Assembly (NCBI RefSeq): GCF_037477895.1
Contig: NZ_CP132744.1
Location: forward strand, 1,054,001-1,118,000
Source: Mycetohabitans endofungorum
Lineage (GTDB): Bacteria; Pseudomonadota; Gammaproteobacteria; Burkholderiales; Burkholderiaceae
DNA: 64,000 nt
Direction: 5' to 3'
This document shows, in pieces, positions 8,816-16,291 of this stretch (the stretch's first letter is position 1; each line of letters begins with the position of its first letter). Under the pieces are notes generated by a model. The model worked only from the letters and a program-made list of their open reading frames with translations, did no database searches and was not told where the DNA came from. The position numbers were made by a program, and so were the translations under genes.

Positions 8816-9751
8816 CTATTGTCCTACCTCCAGGTGAGGAGACTTATTTACGATCTTTGCTTTAGAGGAAATAAAATCAATATGGGGCATTTGTAACCCC
8901 ATCCCGATACCAATATAAGCGCCAGCTGTACTTTCATTTAATAATGAATTTTTTGACCAATCTACGGTATTGGTGTAATCTGCACAGCCAATTGCAAACT
9001 CCATGGCAATCGAACTGTGCTTGAGATTCCCAAATAGACTCAAATACTCATTTGTCACATCTATGCCGCCGATTATAATTTTTTCGGCAATATTGTTTTT
9101 GATGATTAGTCGATTATTTCCTGCGGAGCAGCGTTTCATAAAATGCTTAATCTGATTGCCGAAATTTTCTTTTTGCTTGGCGTTATTACATAGAAATATA
9201 ATGCCATCAAAACAGAATACTCCATCTAAGATAAAGCTTGGTTTTTTGTTGATAAGATTTATTAGTGATGCCTCAAGGAACTCGGTTACAGAATAGAGGA
9301 AACCGGCTTCCATTGCTTTTGAGTTATTTACAACCAAAATTTCTTCACCAAATCGACAAGAAATTTTTTCGCCTTGCGATCCAAATTCAACGCACTGTGT
9401 TGAAAGCATATCTGCATATGCATCCGAACGCCTTTTCAGTGTATCAGTAAAGCGCAGCGATAAAAGTTTGGAGAGGGCATAGTCAATTGTTTGCGGTGAG
9501 CAGTCTGACTTAACTATTGAAAGATGAGTCACTGTAGCTTTGCAAATATCCCATAAATTTTTTAACCTCTTATATTTTGAATAAGTGGTAATTAAAAGAA
9601 GGCCGGCATTTTTAGGATTTAAAAAATCAAAATCATCAAAACTTACTGCCGCAAAACCATGTTTTTTTGCAATCTTTGCACTTGCAATTGTGTCCGTAAC
9701 AATCGGTATGCGACGTGTAATTAATTTATGAAAATAATGTTCGGCTTCCAT
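8816..9751 (-). CDS. M29 aminopeptidase/NicX-like protein, paralogue B
   Basis: 311 residues, aligning end to end without gaps to the 10227-11147 protein for the first 300 or so residues. The fold call rests on the C-terminal half. EFLEAS (near 157-162), MEFAIGC (near 250-256), YIGIGMG (279-285) and MPHIDF (288-293) follow the order of metal-site segments in M29 aminopeptidases and in the Fe enzyme NicX. Odd point: where paralogue A has His279 this copy has Tyr279, so one expected metal ligand is lost, while His290 and Asp292 remain. A perfect TATAAT lies at 9846-9841 on the minus strand, but without a well-placed -35. The substrate may be the short peptide encoded upstream at 9966-10052; this is inference. 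Confidence 0.7.
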   Translation of the reverse strand: MEAEHYFHKLITRRIPIVTDTIASAKIAKKHGFAAVSFDDFDFLNPKNAGLLLITTYSKYKRLKNLWDICKATVTHLSIVKSDCSPQTIDYALSKLLSLRFTDTLKRRSDAYADMLSTQCVEFGSQGEKISCRFGEEILVVNNSKAMEAGFLYSVTEFLEASLINLINKKPSFILDGVFCFDGIIFLCNNAKQKENFGNQIKHFMKRCSAGNNRLIIKNNIAEKIIIGGIDVTNEYLSLFGNLKHSSIAMEFAIGCADYTNTVDWSKNSLLNESTAGAYIGIGMGLQMPHIDFISSKAKIVNKSPHLEVGQ

Positions 9752-9965
9752 TTATTTATACTATTCGTCAATTTCTGCTGATCATGAGATTGAGTATGAA
9801 GTTTATAAAACTTGACATTCTCGTTGTGACTTATATTGACATTATATACTAAGGATTTTAATTCAACTGCAAGATGTGTAGAAGGTGTGTGCAAGCTGGA
9901 ATTTCTGCACGAAAGGTGTGGTGACCTGACTTGGGTACCAGTCATGACCATATTTTCAATTTGGT

Positions 9966-10052
9966 TTAAAAATAAGCTTGCTCAATATCAACCGCTGTAT
10001 CCGTCTGAGCATTTGTTCTAAAAGGGCTCTTTAAAATTTTATATGTATGCAT
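9966..10052 (-). CDS. Candidate precursor peptide B (28 residues)
   Basis: Begins MHTYKILKSPFR and ends AVDIEQAYF before TAA (9968-9966). It lies upstream of the M29-like paralogue B, as peptide A lies upstream of paralogue A. The ends match in spacing: I-E-Q-A-Y-F here, I-A-Q-N-Y-Y-W in peptide A. No Shine-Dalgarno is visible and the region is AT-rich, so a chance frame is possible. A 12-base palindrome TTGCTCGAGCAA lies about 10 bases upstream of the ATG and might be regulatory. The 214-base gap to the enzyme gene contains no better candidate. Confidence 0.4.
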   Translation of the reverse strand: MHTYKILKSPFRTNAQTDTAVDIEQAYF

Positions 10053-10226
10053 TTTTAATCGAATTGCTCGAGCAAATAAAGTCAAGCCGTTATAAATCCA
10101 CACATTCCAGCAATTTTCCGGCGAATTGCGAGCCGTTATTTACTGTCGTCATCGAATTTCAAATGCACTCACTGCTGCTCTACGTTATAGGATAAGTTAC
10201 AACGAGTAAAGAGCGATAGTGATTGT

Positions 10227-11147
10227 TTAGGTTTCGACTGCCCCCACAACCCGTGCTCGCGAAGAAATGAAATCGATATGCGGCATTTCCAAACCCATCC
10301 CAATACCAACATGCAATCCTAACGTGCCTTCATTAATCACGGAATTCCGGTTCCAGTCTACAGGCTCTGGATAGTCGACGCATCCAAGCGCGATCTCCAT
10401 TGCCGTTACGCCTTGCTCAAGCTTGCTGAACATGCTGACGAACTGTTCCGTAACATCCACTCCGCCGATTAAAATTTTTTCAGCAGCGCTATTTTTAAAA
10501 TAAATTGTGTTATTTCCGATGGCACAATTTTTCATTAATTGGGTTAGCACATTTCCAAATTTTTGCTTCAATTCTGCATTATTGCAAAGGTAAATCATGC
10601 CGTCGAAACGGAATTCGCCATCGATAACAAAACTTGTTTCCTTTCCCGCAATATTAACAATTGATGCTTCAAAGAACTCGGCGACTGAATACATCCAACC
10701 GGGCTCCATTTTGTCTTTATTATTGGCGATCAATACGTCATCACTAAATCTGCATATCAATTTTTGACCTTTCGAATCAAATTCGATGCAGTTTGCGCAC
10801 AGCATATCCGTGTATGCCTTCTTGCGCACGTTGAGTGTGTCCGAAAAAGGTGCGGTCAGAAGTTTAGCTATTGAATAATCGATTGTTTCCGCCGAGCAAT
10901 CAAATTTGGCCAATGCCAAATGTGCCAGGGTGGCTTTTGCCGTATCCCATAAATCTCGTAGTTTCGTATGAGTTTCGTAAGTGGTGATTAGCAGGAGCGC
11001 AGTGTTGGAAGGCGACGAGAAATCGAAATTATCAAAGTCGACCGTGGTAAAGCCATGTTTCTTTGCAATTTTTGAGCCAATCGTCGTATCAGTCACAACC
11101 GGTACACTACGCGCAGCGAGCGCCTGAAAATAATCGACAGCATGCAT
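10227..11147 (-). CDS. M29 aminopeptidase/NicX-like metalloprotein, paralogue A
   Basis: 306 residues. The N-terminal half (PVVTDTTIGSKIAKKHGF, then LLLITTYETHTKLRDLWDT) resembles the first domain of aminopeptidase T/NicX proteins. The C-terminal half has the probable metal site in the expected order: EFFEAS (E157/E160), MEIALGC (E251), LHVGIGMG (H279), MPHIDF (H290, D292). NicX uses H-x(n)-H-x-D for iron; M29 peptidases use two Glu, two His and one Asp for a metal pair. So the protein could be a peptidase or an oxygenase-like enzyme. AGGA precedes the ATG. The gene follows the 25-codon peptide gene after an 85-base gap containing a hairpin. The role as peptide-modifying enzyme is inferred from context. 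Confidence 0.72.
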   Translation of the reverse strand: MHAVDYFQALAARSVPVVTDTTIGSKIAKKHGFTTVDFDNFDFSSPSNTALLLITTYETHTKLRDLWDTAKATLAHLALAKFDCSAETIDYSIAKLLTAPFSDTLNVRKKAYTDMLCANCIEFDSKGQKLICRFSDDVLIANNKDKMEPGWMYSVAEFFEASIVNIAGKETSFVIDGEFRFDGMIYLCNNAELKQKFGNVLTQLMKNCAIGNNTIYFKNSAAEKILIGGVDVTEQFVSMFSKLEQGVTAMEIALGCVDYPEPVDWNRNSVINEGTLGLHVGIGMGLEMPHIDFISSRARVVGAVET

Positions 11148-11178
11148 AATATCATCCTATTATTACTGTATAATAAAT

Positions 11179-11214
11179 TGGCTGGAGAGCGAGCTGAAGC
11201 TGACTCTCCAGCCA
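11179..11214 (-). terminator. Hairpin between peptide A and its enzyme gene
   Basis: TGGCTGGAGAG (11179-11189) and CTCTCCAGCCA (11204-11214) are perfect 11-base inverted repeats. The hairpin lies between the peptide stop and the enzyme start and has only a weak A/T tail in the direction of transcription. Such leaky attenuators or mRNA-stabilising hairpins often let a precursor peptide be made in excess over its enzymes. Confidence 0.6.
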
Positions 11215-11232
11215 TTATGCTACTGCACCCGC

Positions 11233-11310
11233 TTACCAGTAGTAGTTTTGTGCGATGCGACGCTCTTCAGGGCTTACCGGACGTACTTTCACTTGCTGTG
11301 CTTGGTTCAT
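11233..11310 (-). CDS. Candidate precursor peptide A (25 residues)
   Basis: Too short for ordinary gene callers, but well formed: GAGGTG lies 5 bases before the ATG (11310-11308) and TAA is at 11235-11233. The peptide begins MNQAQQVKVRPVS, is charged in the middle (PEERR) and ends IAQNYYW, three aromatic residues at the C-terminus. It contains no Cys, Ser-rich or Thr-rich core, so lanthipeptide or thiazole chemistry is unlikely. Codon use is more GC-rich than the flanking AT-rich DNA, as expected for a translated frame. It is first in the minus-strand group, with a hairpin and then the M29-like enzyme downstream. It could be a ribosomal precursor of a modified peptide; a regulatory leader peptide is the main alternative. 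Confidence 0.6.
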   Translation of the reverse strand: MNQAQQVKVRPVSPEERRIAQNYYW

Positions 11311-11633
11311 AGTAACACCTCGTTAAAGTTGTCATGGAATACCTGCCAGCTCTTTGCCAGTCAGGCAATTCTAAAGTAGAACAAAGATCGAAAATTAGCA
11401 AGGCCTTAGATCCATATATTTGTGGCGATAAATTTTCTTTCGATGGAAATTTTTCTTTTTGCTATAAATTCTGTAACCAAAAAAATAAATTTTCGGCACT
11501 TTGTTTGATTTTTTTGAAATAATAGATTTTTGTAAACGATATAATTTCGAAATTTTTATCTTAAGCTCAGAATGATGATCATGCGTAGCCTATGCGAAGA
11601 AACTCTCACAGCTGAGGAAGACACGCGGACGAT
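11311..11633. other. AT-rich region upstream of the peptide cluster
   Basis: About 320 bases, very AT-rich, probably holding the promoter of the minus-strand peptide/enzyme cluster. A 62-codon plus-strand frame (11334-11522) has no recognisable features. I could not place -35/-10 boxes with confidence. AT-richness ends abruptly near 11600, marking the right border of the cluster. Confidence 0.5.
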
Positions 11634-11658
11634 ATGACAGACCTGCTCGCGGGCGCAC

Positions 11659-12003
11659 GTGACGCGGCAGCACGGCGGCAAGCCAGCCGCGGTCGAAAGC
11701 ACGCACCAGGACGGCGACGTTGGGATCGTGCGCATCATGTTTCCCGATGCGCCGTATTCCGAGCATCAAGCGTTGGTCGAGATATCGTGGGACGAGTTTT
11801 TCGACGAGTTCGAAAAGCGCTCGCTGGCGTTGTTGTATGAACCCGACAGCCTGTTCAGCAAGCTGGTGGGCCGGGATACCGTCGAGCACCGTCAGCACAG
11901 CGACCGGACCGTCACTCGGCGCGGCATTGAACGAGTATGCAGCGGGCCGTCATCGACGGCCCGCTGCACCGGGTGCGCAATCGCTTACGCGACCGCCGCA
12001 TAG
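11659..12003 (+). pseudogene. Remnant of small conserved protein (GGKPAAV...WDEFFDEF type)
   Basis: The frame from GTG 11659 reads RQHGGKPAAVESTHQDGDVG, then IVRIMFPD, and later EISWDEFFDEFEKRSLALLY and FSKLVGRDT. This is the pattern of a widespread small protein with RGGxPAxVxGT, ISWDxWFxxFxE and SKLVSRD, often annotated hypothetical or wrongly as a branching enzyme. A natural ATG-Thr-Asp start (11634) lies in a different frame, and the frame runs past the usual end into unrelated sequence, so a frameshift at each side is likely. The function is unknown in the family. Confidence 0.45.
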
Positions 12004-12150
12004 CAGATGACCCATTGCGCAGGCGGCCACGCCAGCAACCCCTGCACTCGCAAGCGGGAATGTGAGTACGGTGTGGGTGACTACTTGCATTGGGCGTTTG
12101 CACAGCAGTTCGATGCGGCGGCGCGTCATCGATGCACCGAGGGTTAGCAA
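11950..12150 (-). pseudogene. C-terminal remnant of a hemerythrin-type (HHE) protein
   Basis: The frame contains LGASMTRRRIELLCKRPMQV, then VTHTVLTFPLASAGVAG. This lines up with the C-terminal segment LGAAMTRRRVQLLGVRRPAR, then IALDMAGTFPVATALLG, of the intact hemerythrin-domain protein at 25368-25949. The iron-binding helices that should precede it are absent. It is therefore a truncated paralogue, probably cut by rearrangement next to the insertion sequences. Confidence 0.6.
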
Positions 12151-12231
12151 CTCGGACTGTAACTAGATCCTATGTAGCGAGAGACCAACCGAAGCTTAAG
12201 TCGTAAGCTTAAGTGAATCAAGGCGAACGCA

Positions 12232-12479
12232 ATGGAGGCTATCATGCGTACAGATCACTTAGCCGGAGTCGATGCTGAGAACGTAATACTGGCAACGTCA
12301 CTCGAACTGGCGGGGGCCCAATGGAAAATTGCGCTGCATGATGGACGCAGACAGAGTCCAGCGGTACACACGGTAAGGGGAGCGCAAGCGGCCATGCGAG
12401 TGCAAGCCCTATTGGAGGTGATTGAGCGGTACAAGCAAAAATGGTCGCTGCCCCAAGAGGTGCATGTGGTAGTCAGTTA
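12232..12479 (+). pseudogene. IS110-family transposase, N-terminal fragment
   Basis: From ATG 12232 the frame runs DHLAGVDAENVILATSLELA, then GAQWKIALHDGRRQ and EVHVVVSYE, the start of an IS110/IS1111-type (DEDD) transposase whose first acidic residue lies in this region. At 12480 the frame is interrupted by the left end of an IS3-family element, and the remaining two thirds of the transposase are not found beyond its right end. It is thus a remnant truncated by IS insertion followed by deletion or recombination. Confidence 0.7.
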
Positions 12480-12529
12480 TGAACCGCACCGGGTTTGGTG
12501 GAGGCTCCAACTCTTGAGAAAATGGAGCC

Positions 12530-12856
12530 ATGAACAAGAAGCCAAGCAAGTTTTCCCCGGAAGTGCGAGAGCGCGCAGTGCGCTTGGTACGCGAGCAGCG
12601 TAGTGAGCACCCGTCGATGTGGGCGGTAGTCGAATCGATTGCACCGATGATCGGCTGCACGCCGCAAACGTTGTTGGATTGGGTCAAGCGTGAGCAGGTC
12701 GATCGCGGTGAGCGCGATGGCGTGAGCACCGCCGAGCGCGAGCGAATCAAGGTCTTGGAGCGCGAGGTCAAGGAACTGCGCCGTACCAACGAGATTCTCA
12801 AGCTGGCGAGTGCGTTTTTCGCGCAGGCGCAGCTCGAGAACCGATTCAAGTCCTGA
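12530..12856 (+). CDS. IS3-family transposase OrfA
   Basis: 108 residues. The helix-turn-helix DNA-binding domain is in [20 protein letters not shown] to [16 protein letters not shown], and a leucine-zipper-like coiled coil follows in [20 protein letters not shown]. It recognises the IS ends and is normally fused to OrfB by a -1 ribosomal frameshift. The run TTTTT near the end of the frame (in GCGTTTTTCGCG) is a possible slip site. It looks intact. Confidence 0.9.
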   Translation: MNKKPSKFSPEVRERAVRLVREQRSEHPSMWAVVESIAPMIGCTPQTLLDWVKREQVDRGERDGVSTAERERIKVLEREVKELRRTNEILKLASAFFAQAQLENRFKS

Positions 12857-12912
12857 AGGCCTTCGTCGATCAGCATCGCGACACCTTCGGGGTCGAGCCG
12901 ATCTGCAAGGTC

Positions 12913-13767
12913 TTGCGGATTGCCCCGTCGGGCTACCGACGCCATACGGCGCTGCTTCGTGACCCGTCCAAACGCTGCGCCCGTGCGAAACGCGATGAGA
13001 TTCTGCAACCCGAGATCAAGCGTGTTTGGCAGGTCAACATGCAGGTCTATGGCGTGCCAAAGGTCTGGAGACAGATGAAGCGCGAAGGCATTGTGGTGGC
13101 ACGCTGCACGGTCGAACGACTGATGAGGCGGCAGGGCTTGCGTGGCGCGCTCCGCGGCAAGCGTGTGCGTACAACGATTGCCGATATGAGCGCGCCGCGC
13201 CCGCTGGATCGGGTCAACCGCCAGTTCAAAGCTGACCGACCGAATCAGCTCTGGGTGTCGGACTTCACCTATGTTTCGACATGGCAGGGCTGGTTGTACG
13301 TGGCGTTTGTGATCGACGTGTTCGCCCGTCGCATCGTTGGCTGGCGCGTCAGTTCGTCGATGACCACGGAATTCGTTCTGGATGCACTTGAACAGGCGCT
13401 GTACGCCCGCCAGCCGGGCAACGACGGAACACTGGTCCATCATTCGGACAGAGGGTCGCAATACGTCAGCATTCGGTATAGCGAACGACTGACCGAAGCA
13501 GGCATCGAGCCATCGGTAGGCAGCCGTGGCGACAGCTACGATAACGCGTTGGCTGAAACGATCAACGGCCTGTACAAGGCAGAACTGATTCATCGGCGTA
13601 CCCCTTGGAAAACAAGGGAATCCGTCGAATTAGCAACGCTGGAATGGCTCGCCTGGTATAACCATCATCGGTTGATGGAACCGCTCGGCTATATTCCACC
13701 CGCCGAAGCTGAGGCAAACTACTACAGGCAACTCAGAAATACTGCTGGTGTGCCCGCCTTAACTTAA
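12913..13767 (+). CDS. IS3-family transposase OrfB (DDE catalytic domain)
   Basis: RNase H-fold integrase domain that catalyses IS transposition. The given start (TTG) is only the first listed initiator; the frame continues upstream through [20 protein letters not shown] into orfA, so the working product is the OrfAB fusion. The DDE triad is visible in WVSDFTYV, HHSDRGSQY and NALAETINGLYK. The C-terminal end (YNHHRLMEPLGYIPPAEAE) is complete. The element appears able to make an active transposase. Confidence 0.92.
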   Translation: MRIAPSGYRRHTALLRDPSKRCARAKRDEILQPEIKRVWQVNMQVYGVPKVWRQMKREGIVVARCTVERLMRRQGLRGALRGKRVRTTIADMSAPRPLDRVNRQFKADRPNQLWVSDFTYVSTWQGWLYVAFVIDVFARRIVGWRVSSSMTTEFVLDALEQALYARQPGNDGTLVHHSDRGSQYVSIRYSERLTEAGIEPSVGSRGDSYDNALAETINGLYKAELIHRRTPWKTRESVELATLEWLAWYNHHRLMEPLGYIPPAEAEANYYRQLRNTAGVPALT

Positions 13768-13890
13768 ACCAACCTGCCTCCACGATTCCCGGGGCGGTTC
13801 AATAGTCTATTAACTGTTGGATTGTATGGTCAAAAATGGCTTTTTGAGAGGGAGGCGCGAAAGAAAACTTGGACTACTTGGAGGTAGTTC

Positions 13891-14139
13891 ATGTACTCGT
13901 ATGAAGAGCGCATTCGAGCGGTTCGGTGCTACGTAAAACTAGGAAAGCGCATCGCAGCTACCATTGGTCAGCTGGGGTATCCGACAAAGAACTCGCTCAA
14001 ATCCTGGCATCGCGAATACGAACAATGTCATGATTTGCGATCGGGTTATGTGCGTTCGAGGCCGAAGTACTTGCTCGAACAGAAGAAGGCGGCTGTTGAC
14101 CACTACCTAAGCCATGGTCAGTGTAATCTGCTCGCGTAG
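13891..14139 (+). pseudogene. Truncated IS transposase N-terminal fragment
   Basis: Reads MYSYEERIRAVRCYVKLGKR, then LGYPTKNSLKSWHREYEQ and EQKKAAVDHYLSHGQC, the duplicated helix-turn-helix start of an IS3-type OrfA protein. Similar proteins continue after the second helix, but here the frame hits TAG after NLLA, and no catalytic part follows. GGAGGT precedes the ATG. It is a decayed IS end abutting the intact IS3 element. Confidence 0.65.
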
Positions 14140-14306
14140 CGGCTGGCGGAAAAAATCTCCCTTTGGCATCGGCGTCTTCGGATCCATTTAACCCTCGTCG
14201 AAATTTGCAGAAAAGTCACGCTAATATGCTGCCTCTTTCAATTCCACAATACCGTTTCAGCTTCATAGCGTTGCTGCATGAGCCGGGCAGATTGTTCAAG
14301 TCCGAC

Positions 14307-15227
14307 TCAGTAGCGAGCGAAGGCCGTTTCGAGTTCCTCGATATGCTTTGCGAAAACCGCCGGACGTCTTTGGCGGAAGGTCTCAAGGTTCGCGAGCTTC
14401 CAGCGTAGTGCCGGCAGCTCGGCAGCGTGGGGAATGGCGAGGAGTGACCAGTCCGGCGTGCCACGCGCCAGGCCGAGCAGGAAGTGTCGATGCGCGAGAG
14501 TCAGGTGCGCTGGCAGTTCCTGCCGTAATCGCTGGCGGGTATTGAGCAGCGTGTCCAGACTGCAAGGCACTTCGGTCATGCCGACAAAGCTGCTGTCGTA
14601 GTTCCGCGTAATATTCTTGTCGCGGCCAAACAGCACCTCATGGATGGGGCGATTATGGCCGGCGAGATACACGACGAAGCACTCGATCATGCCATGCGTC
14701 AGTCGGCCCGATTGATAAAGCTGCCAGACGTCGAACAGATCGCGCGGGTGCTGGCGATCGAGGGCCGCCACGAGTTTGCCGCCATAGAGTTCGTCGAGCG
14801 CGAGCACGGGAAGTTCCAGTTCCGCAGTGAATTGTTCCGTCGTTCGCGCACACAACGCGCGCCGTTCGATGGGCAGGGCCGTGCCGTGAAAGACGGTATT
14901 GACTTCAATTTTGACCTGACTGGTTTCATCTTCGACAAGAAGCTTGGTATCGCTGAGACCCTTGCTGCCGATGAGGCGGGTGCGTACTCCTTGCGGAGTC
15001 AGCCGTTCTTCGACGGCAGCCAGTTCCTGTTGAATGGTGGAGAGCGCTTCCTCACGCGGTGTCTGCCGGGGTATATAGACGACGTCGATGTCGACCGACA
15101 GACGCGGCATGTTCTGCACAAACAGGTTGATGGCCGTGCCACCCTTCATCGCAAAGAGATCGTTGGCAAAGACATCCGGCGCGATGCGCAGCAGTGATCG
15201 GACGGTGTCGGCGAAGAATTTATCCAT
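14307..15227 (-). CDS. AbiEii-type nucleotidyltransferase toxin
   Basis: 306 residues of the AbiEii/AbiGii toxin family, the toxic partner of type IV toxin-antitoxin and abortive-infection systems. The polymerase-beta-like nucleotidyltransferase site is MKGGTAINLF followed by RLSVDIDVVY, carrying the DxD metal ligands. Further family motifs are VKIEVN and LALDELYGGKLVAALDR, followed by HPRDLFDVWQL. Members transfer nucleotides to tRNA acceptor ends, stopping translation. Its start overlaps the end of the AbiEi-like gene by 8 bases, the usual antitoxin-first operon. No truncation is seen. The pair sits among IS remnants beside a large helicase gene, suggesting a small defence island. Confidence 0.88.
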   Translation of the reverse strand: MDKFFADTVRSLLRIAPDVFANDLFAMKGGTAINLFVQNMPRLSVDIDVVYIPRQTPREEALSTIQQELAAVEERLTPQGVRTRLIGSKGLSDTKLLVEDETSQVKIEVNTVFHGTALPIERRALCARTTEQFTAELELPVLALDELYGGKLVAALDRQHPRDLFDVWQLYQSGRLTHGMIECFVVYLAGHNRPIHEVLFGRDKNITRNYDSSFVGMTEVPCSLDTLLNTRQRLRQELPAHLTLAHRHFLLGLARGTPDWSLLAIPHAAELPALRWKLANLETFRQRRPAVFAKHIEELETAFARY

Positions 15228-15978
15228 GTGGTCTCAGTACGAGGAGTGTGCCATCGGGAAGCTGGCTTATCCAGCGCCGGCCGCTACCGGTGGGAAGCGA
15301 GAATTGCGCGAGCAGCGCATCGACATCGAGCAGGTTGGTCTCGCGCGCCCAGGTCAGGCACAGGCGAACGGTTTTCACGCTGGTACAGCAGGCGAGCAAC
15401 TGACCGAGCAATTTCTTGCGTGGGCTGCGCAGGCCTTCGAAGACCGCATGGGCGTCGTCCAATCCTTCACGGACGCCGACGTCGTACAGGAGTTCAAGTA
15501 CGGCGCGTTCGGGGACCGCGACCTGAACACCAGCCGGTACATCGGGTGGTGCGATAAGCGTCTGGATGGCGAAGGGGGAATCGGGCCAGTCGAACAATCG
15601 GGCATACATATAACGCGCGGGAAAGCGGCTGGTGAACCAAGACGGCAGCGCAAAGCGCGTATCGCCCCACAGCACCAAGGGCTCGCGCCGGCCGACCTGG
15701 TGTCGCACGCCCTGCCAGGCAAGGGCGGTTTTGCCGCCGACGTGCAGACCGGGGACGCGCTGCTGCAGGAACCGGAGCGTGGCGTGGAGATTGAAATCAT
15801 CGTTGGGAAAGGCATATACGCCCGATGCCAGCCGGACCAGCCAACCGCTGCTCACGTAGCGGGCGGCGAGCTGGGACGACACACCAAGCTGGTTCAGTGT
15901 GGCGACGTCGAACGGCGCTCCGCGGGGCAGGTTAGTCTGCAGGCGTTTGATTAGTTGATGTCGAGGAATTCGCTCCAT
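15220..15978 (-). CDS. AbiEi-type antitoxin/transcriptional repressor
   Basis: 252 residues. The N-terminal winged-helix region (LNQLGVSSQLAARYVSSGWL, then VRLASGVYAFP) matches the AbiEi_4/AbiEi_3 antitoxin family, which represses its own operon and counteracts AbiEii. The following core holds the family's GGKTALAWQGVRH and the AVPERAVLELLYDV segment. It is first in the operon and overlaps abiEii by 8 bases. Autoregulation is likely from family knowledge; no clear operator repeats were identified in the short upstream gap. Confidence 0.85.
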   Translation of the reverse strand: MERIPRHQLIKRLQTNLPRGAPFDVATLNQLGVSSQLAARYVSSGWLVRLASGVYAFPNDDFNLHATLRFLQQRVPGLHVGGKTALAWQGVRHQVGRREPLVLWGDTRFALPSWFTSRFPARYMYARLFDWPDSPFAIQTLIAPPDVPAGVQVAVPERAVLELLYDVGVREGLDDAHAVFEGLRSPRKKLLGQLLACCTSVKTVRLCLTWARETNLLDVDALLAQFSLPTGSGRRWISQLPDGTLLVLRPHG

Positions 15979-16110
15979 GAGTGAATTTTACGACAAATTC
16001 TAATCTTACGGGCGCAAACTGATCGGAAGTTGACGTACAGATAGATCAAGGTCGGCGGTTGGCCTGTACCTCTCGCGTTGCCGCCGCCGACTCACGGGAC
16101 ACCTACGTTG

Positions 16111-16260
16111 CCATGTCAACTTAAGCGCGGCTTCGTTGATCGGGAAGTAGCCGCGCGCCTTGATGATCTTGTGCAGTTGCATATGCAGCGACTCAATTGC
16201 ATCCGTCGTGTAGATGATCTTCCGGATGCTCGGCGCAAAGGCGAAGGAATGATCGTCGAG
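16111..16260 (-). pseudogene. IS256-family (mutator) transposase fragment
   Basis: Minus-strand frame with FAFAPSIRKIIYTTDAIESL, then HMQLHKIIKARGYFP and NEAALKL. This is the C-terminal signature of IS256-type transposases, including the Glu of the DDE triad in TTNAIES. The rest of the transposase is missing on both sides. The fragment lies just beyond the helicase stop and may have replaced the helicase's original C-terminal end. Confidence 0.75.
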
Positions 16261-16291
16261 GATAGTTTGTCGTTGCGTAATCTTTTTGTGG

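Larger units (their letters stand above)
12480..13801 (+). mobile_element. Complete IS3-family insertion sequence
   Basis: 1322 bases bounded by imperfect inverted repeats. The left end reads TGAACCGCACCGGG then GTGGAGGC; the right end, read inward, is TGAACCGCCCCGGG then GTGGAGGC. The terminal TGA...TCA is typical of the family. It encodes orfA and orfB in overlapping-phase organisation. The three flanking bases (TTA left, ATA right) do not match, so no target duplication is seen and the flanks have probably recombined since insertion. Confidence 0.85.

Noticed and set aside
9721..9951. 76-codon minus-strand frame ahead of paralogue B as an alternative peptide gene
   Set aside because: It overlaps the enzyme start in another frame and lacks similarity to peptide A.
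7185..11310. Calling the peptide cluster a known RiPP class
   Set aside because: No LanB/LanC, YcaO, radical SAM, ATP-grasp, MNIO or PEARL-type enzyme was recognised.
12409..13593. 394-codon minus-strand frame
   Set aside because: Exact antisense shadow of the IS3 orfA/orfB genes.
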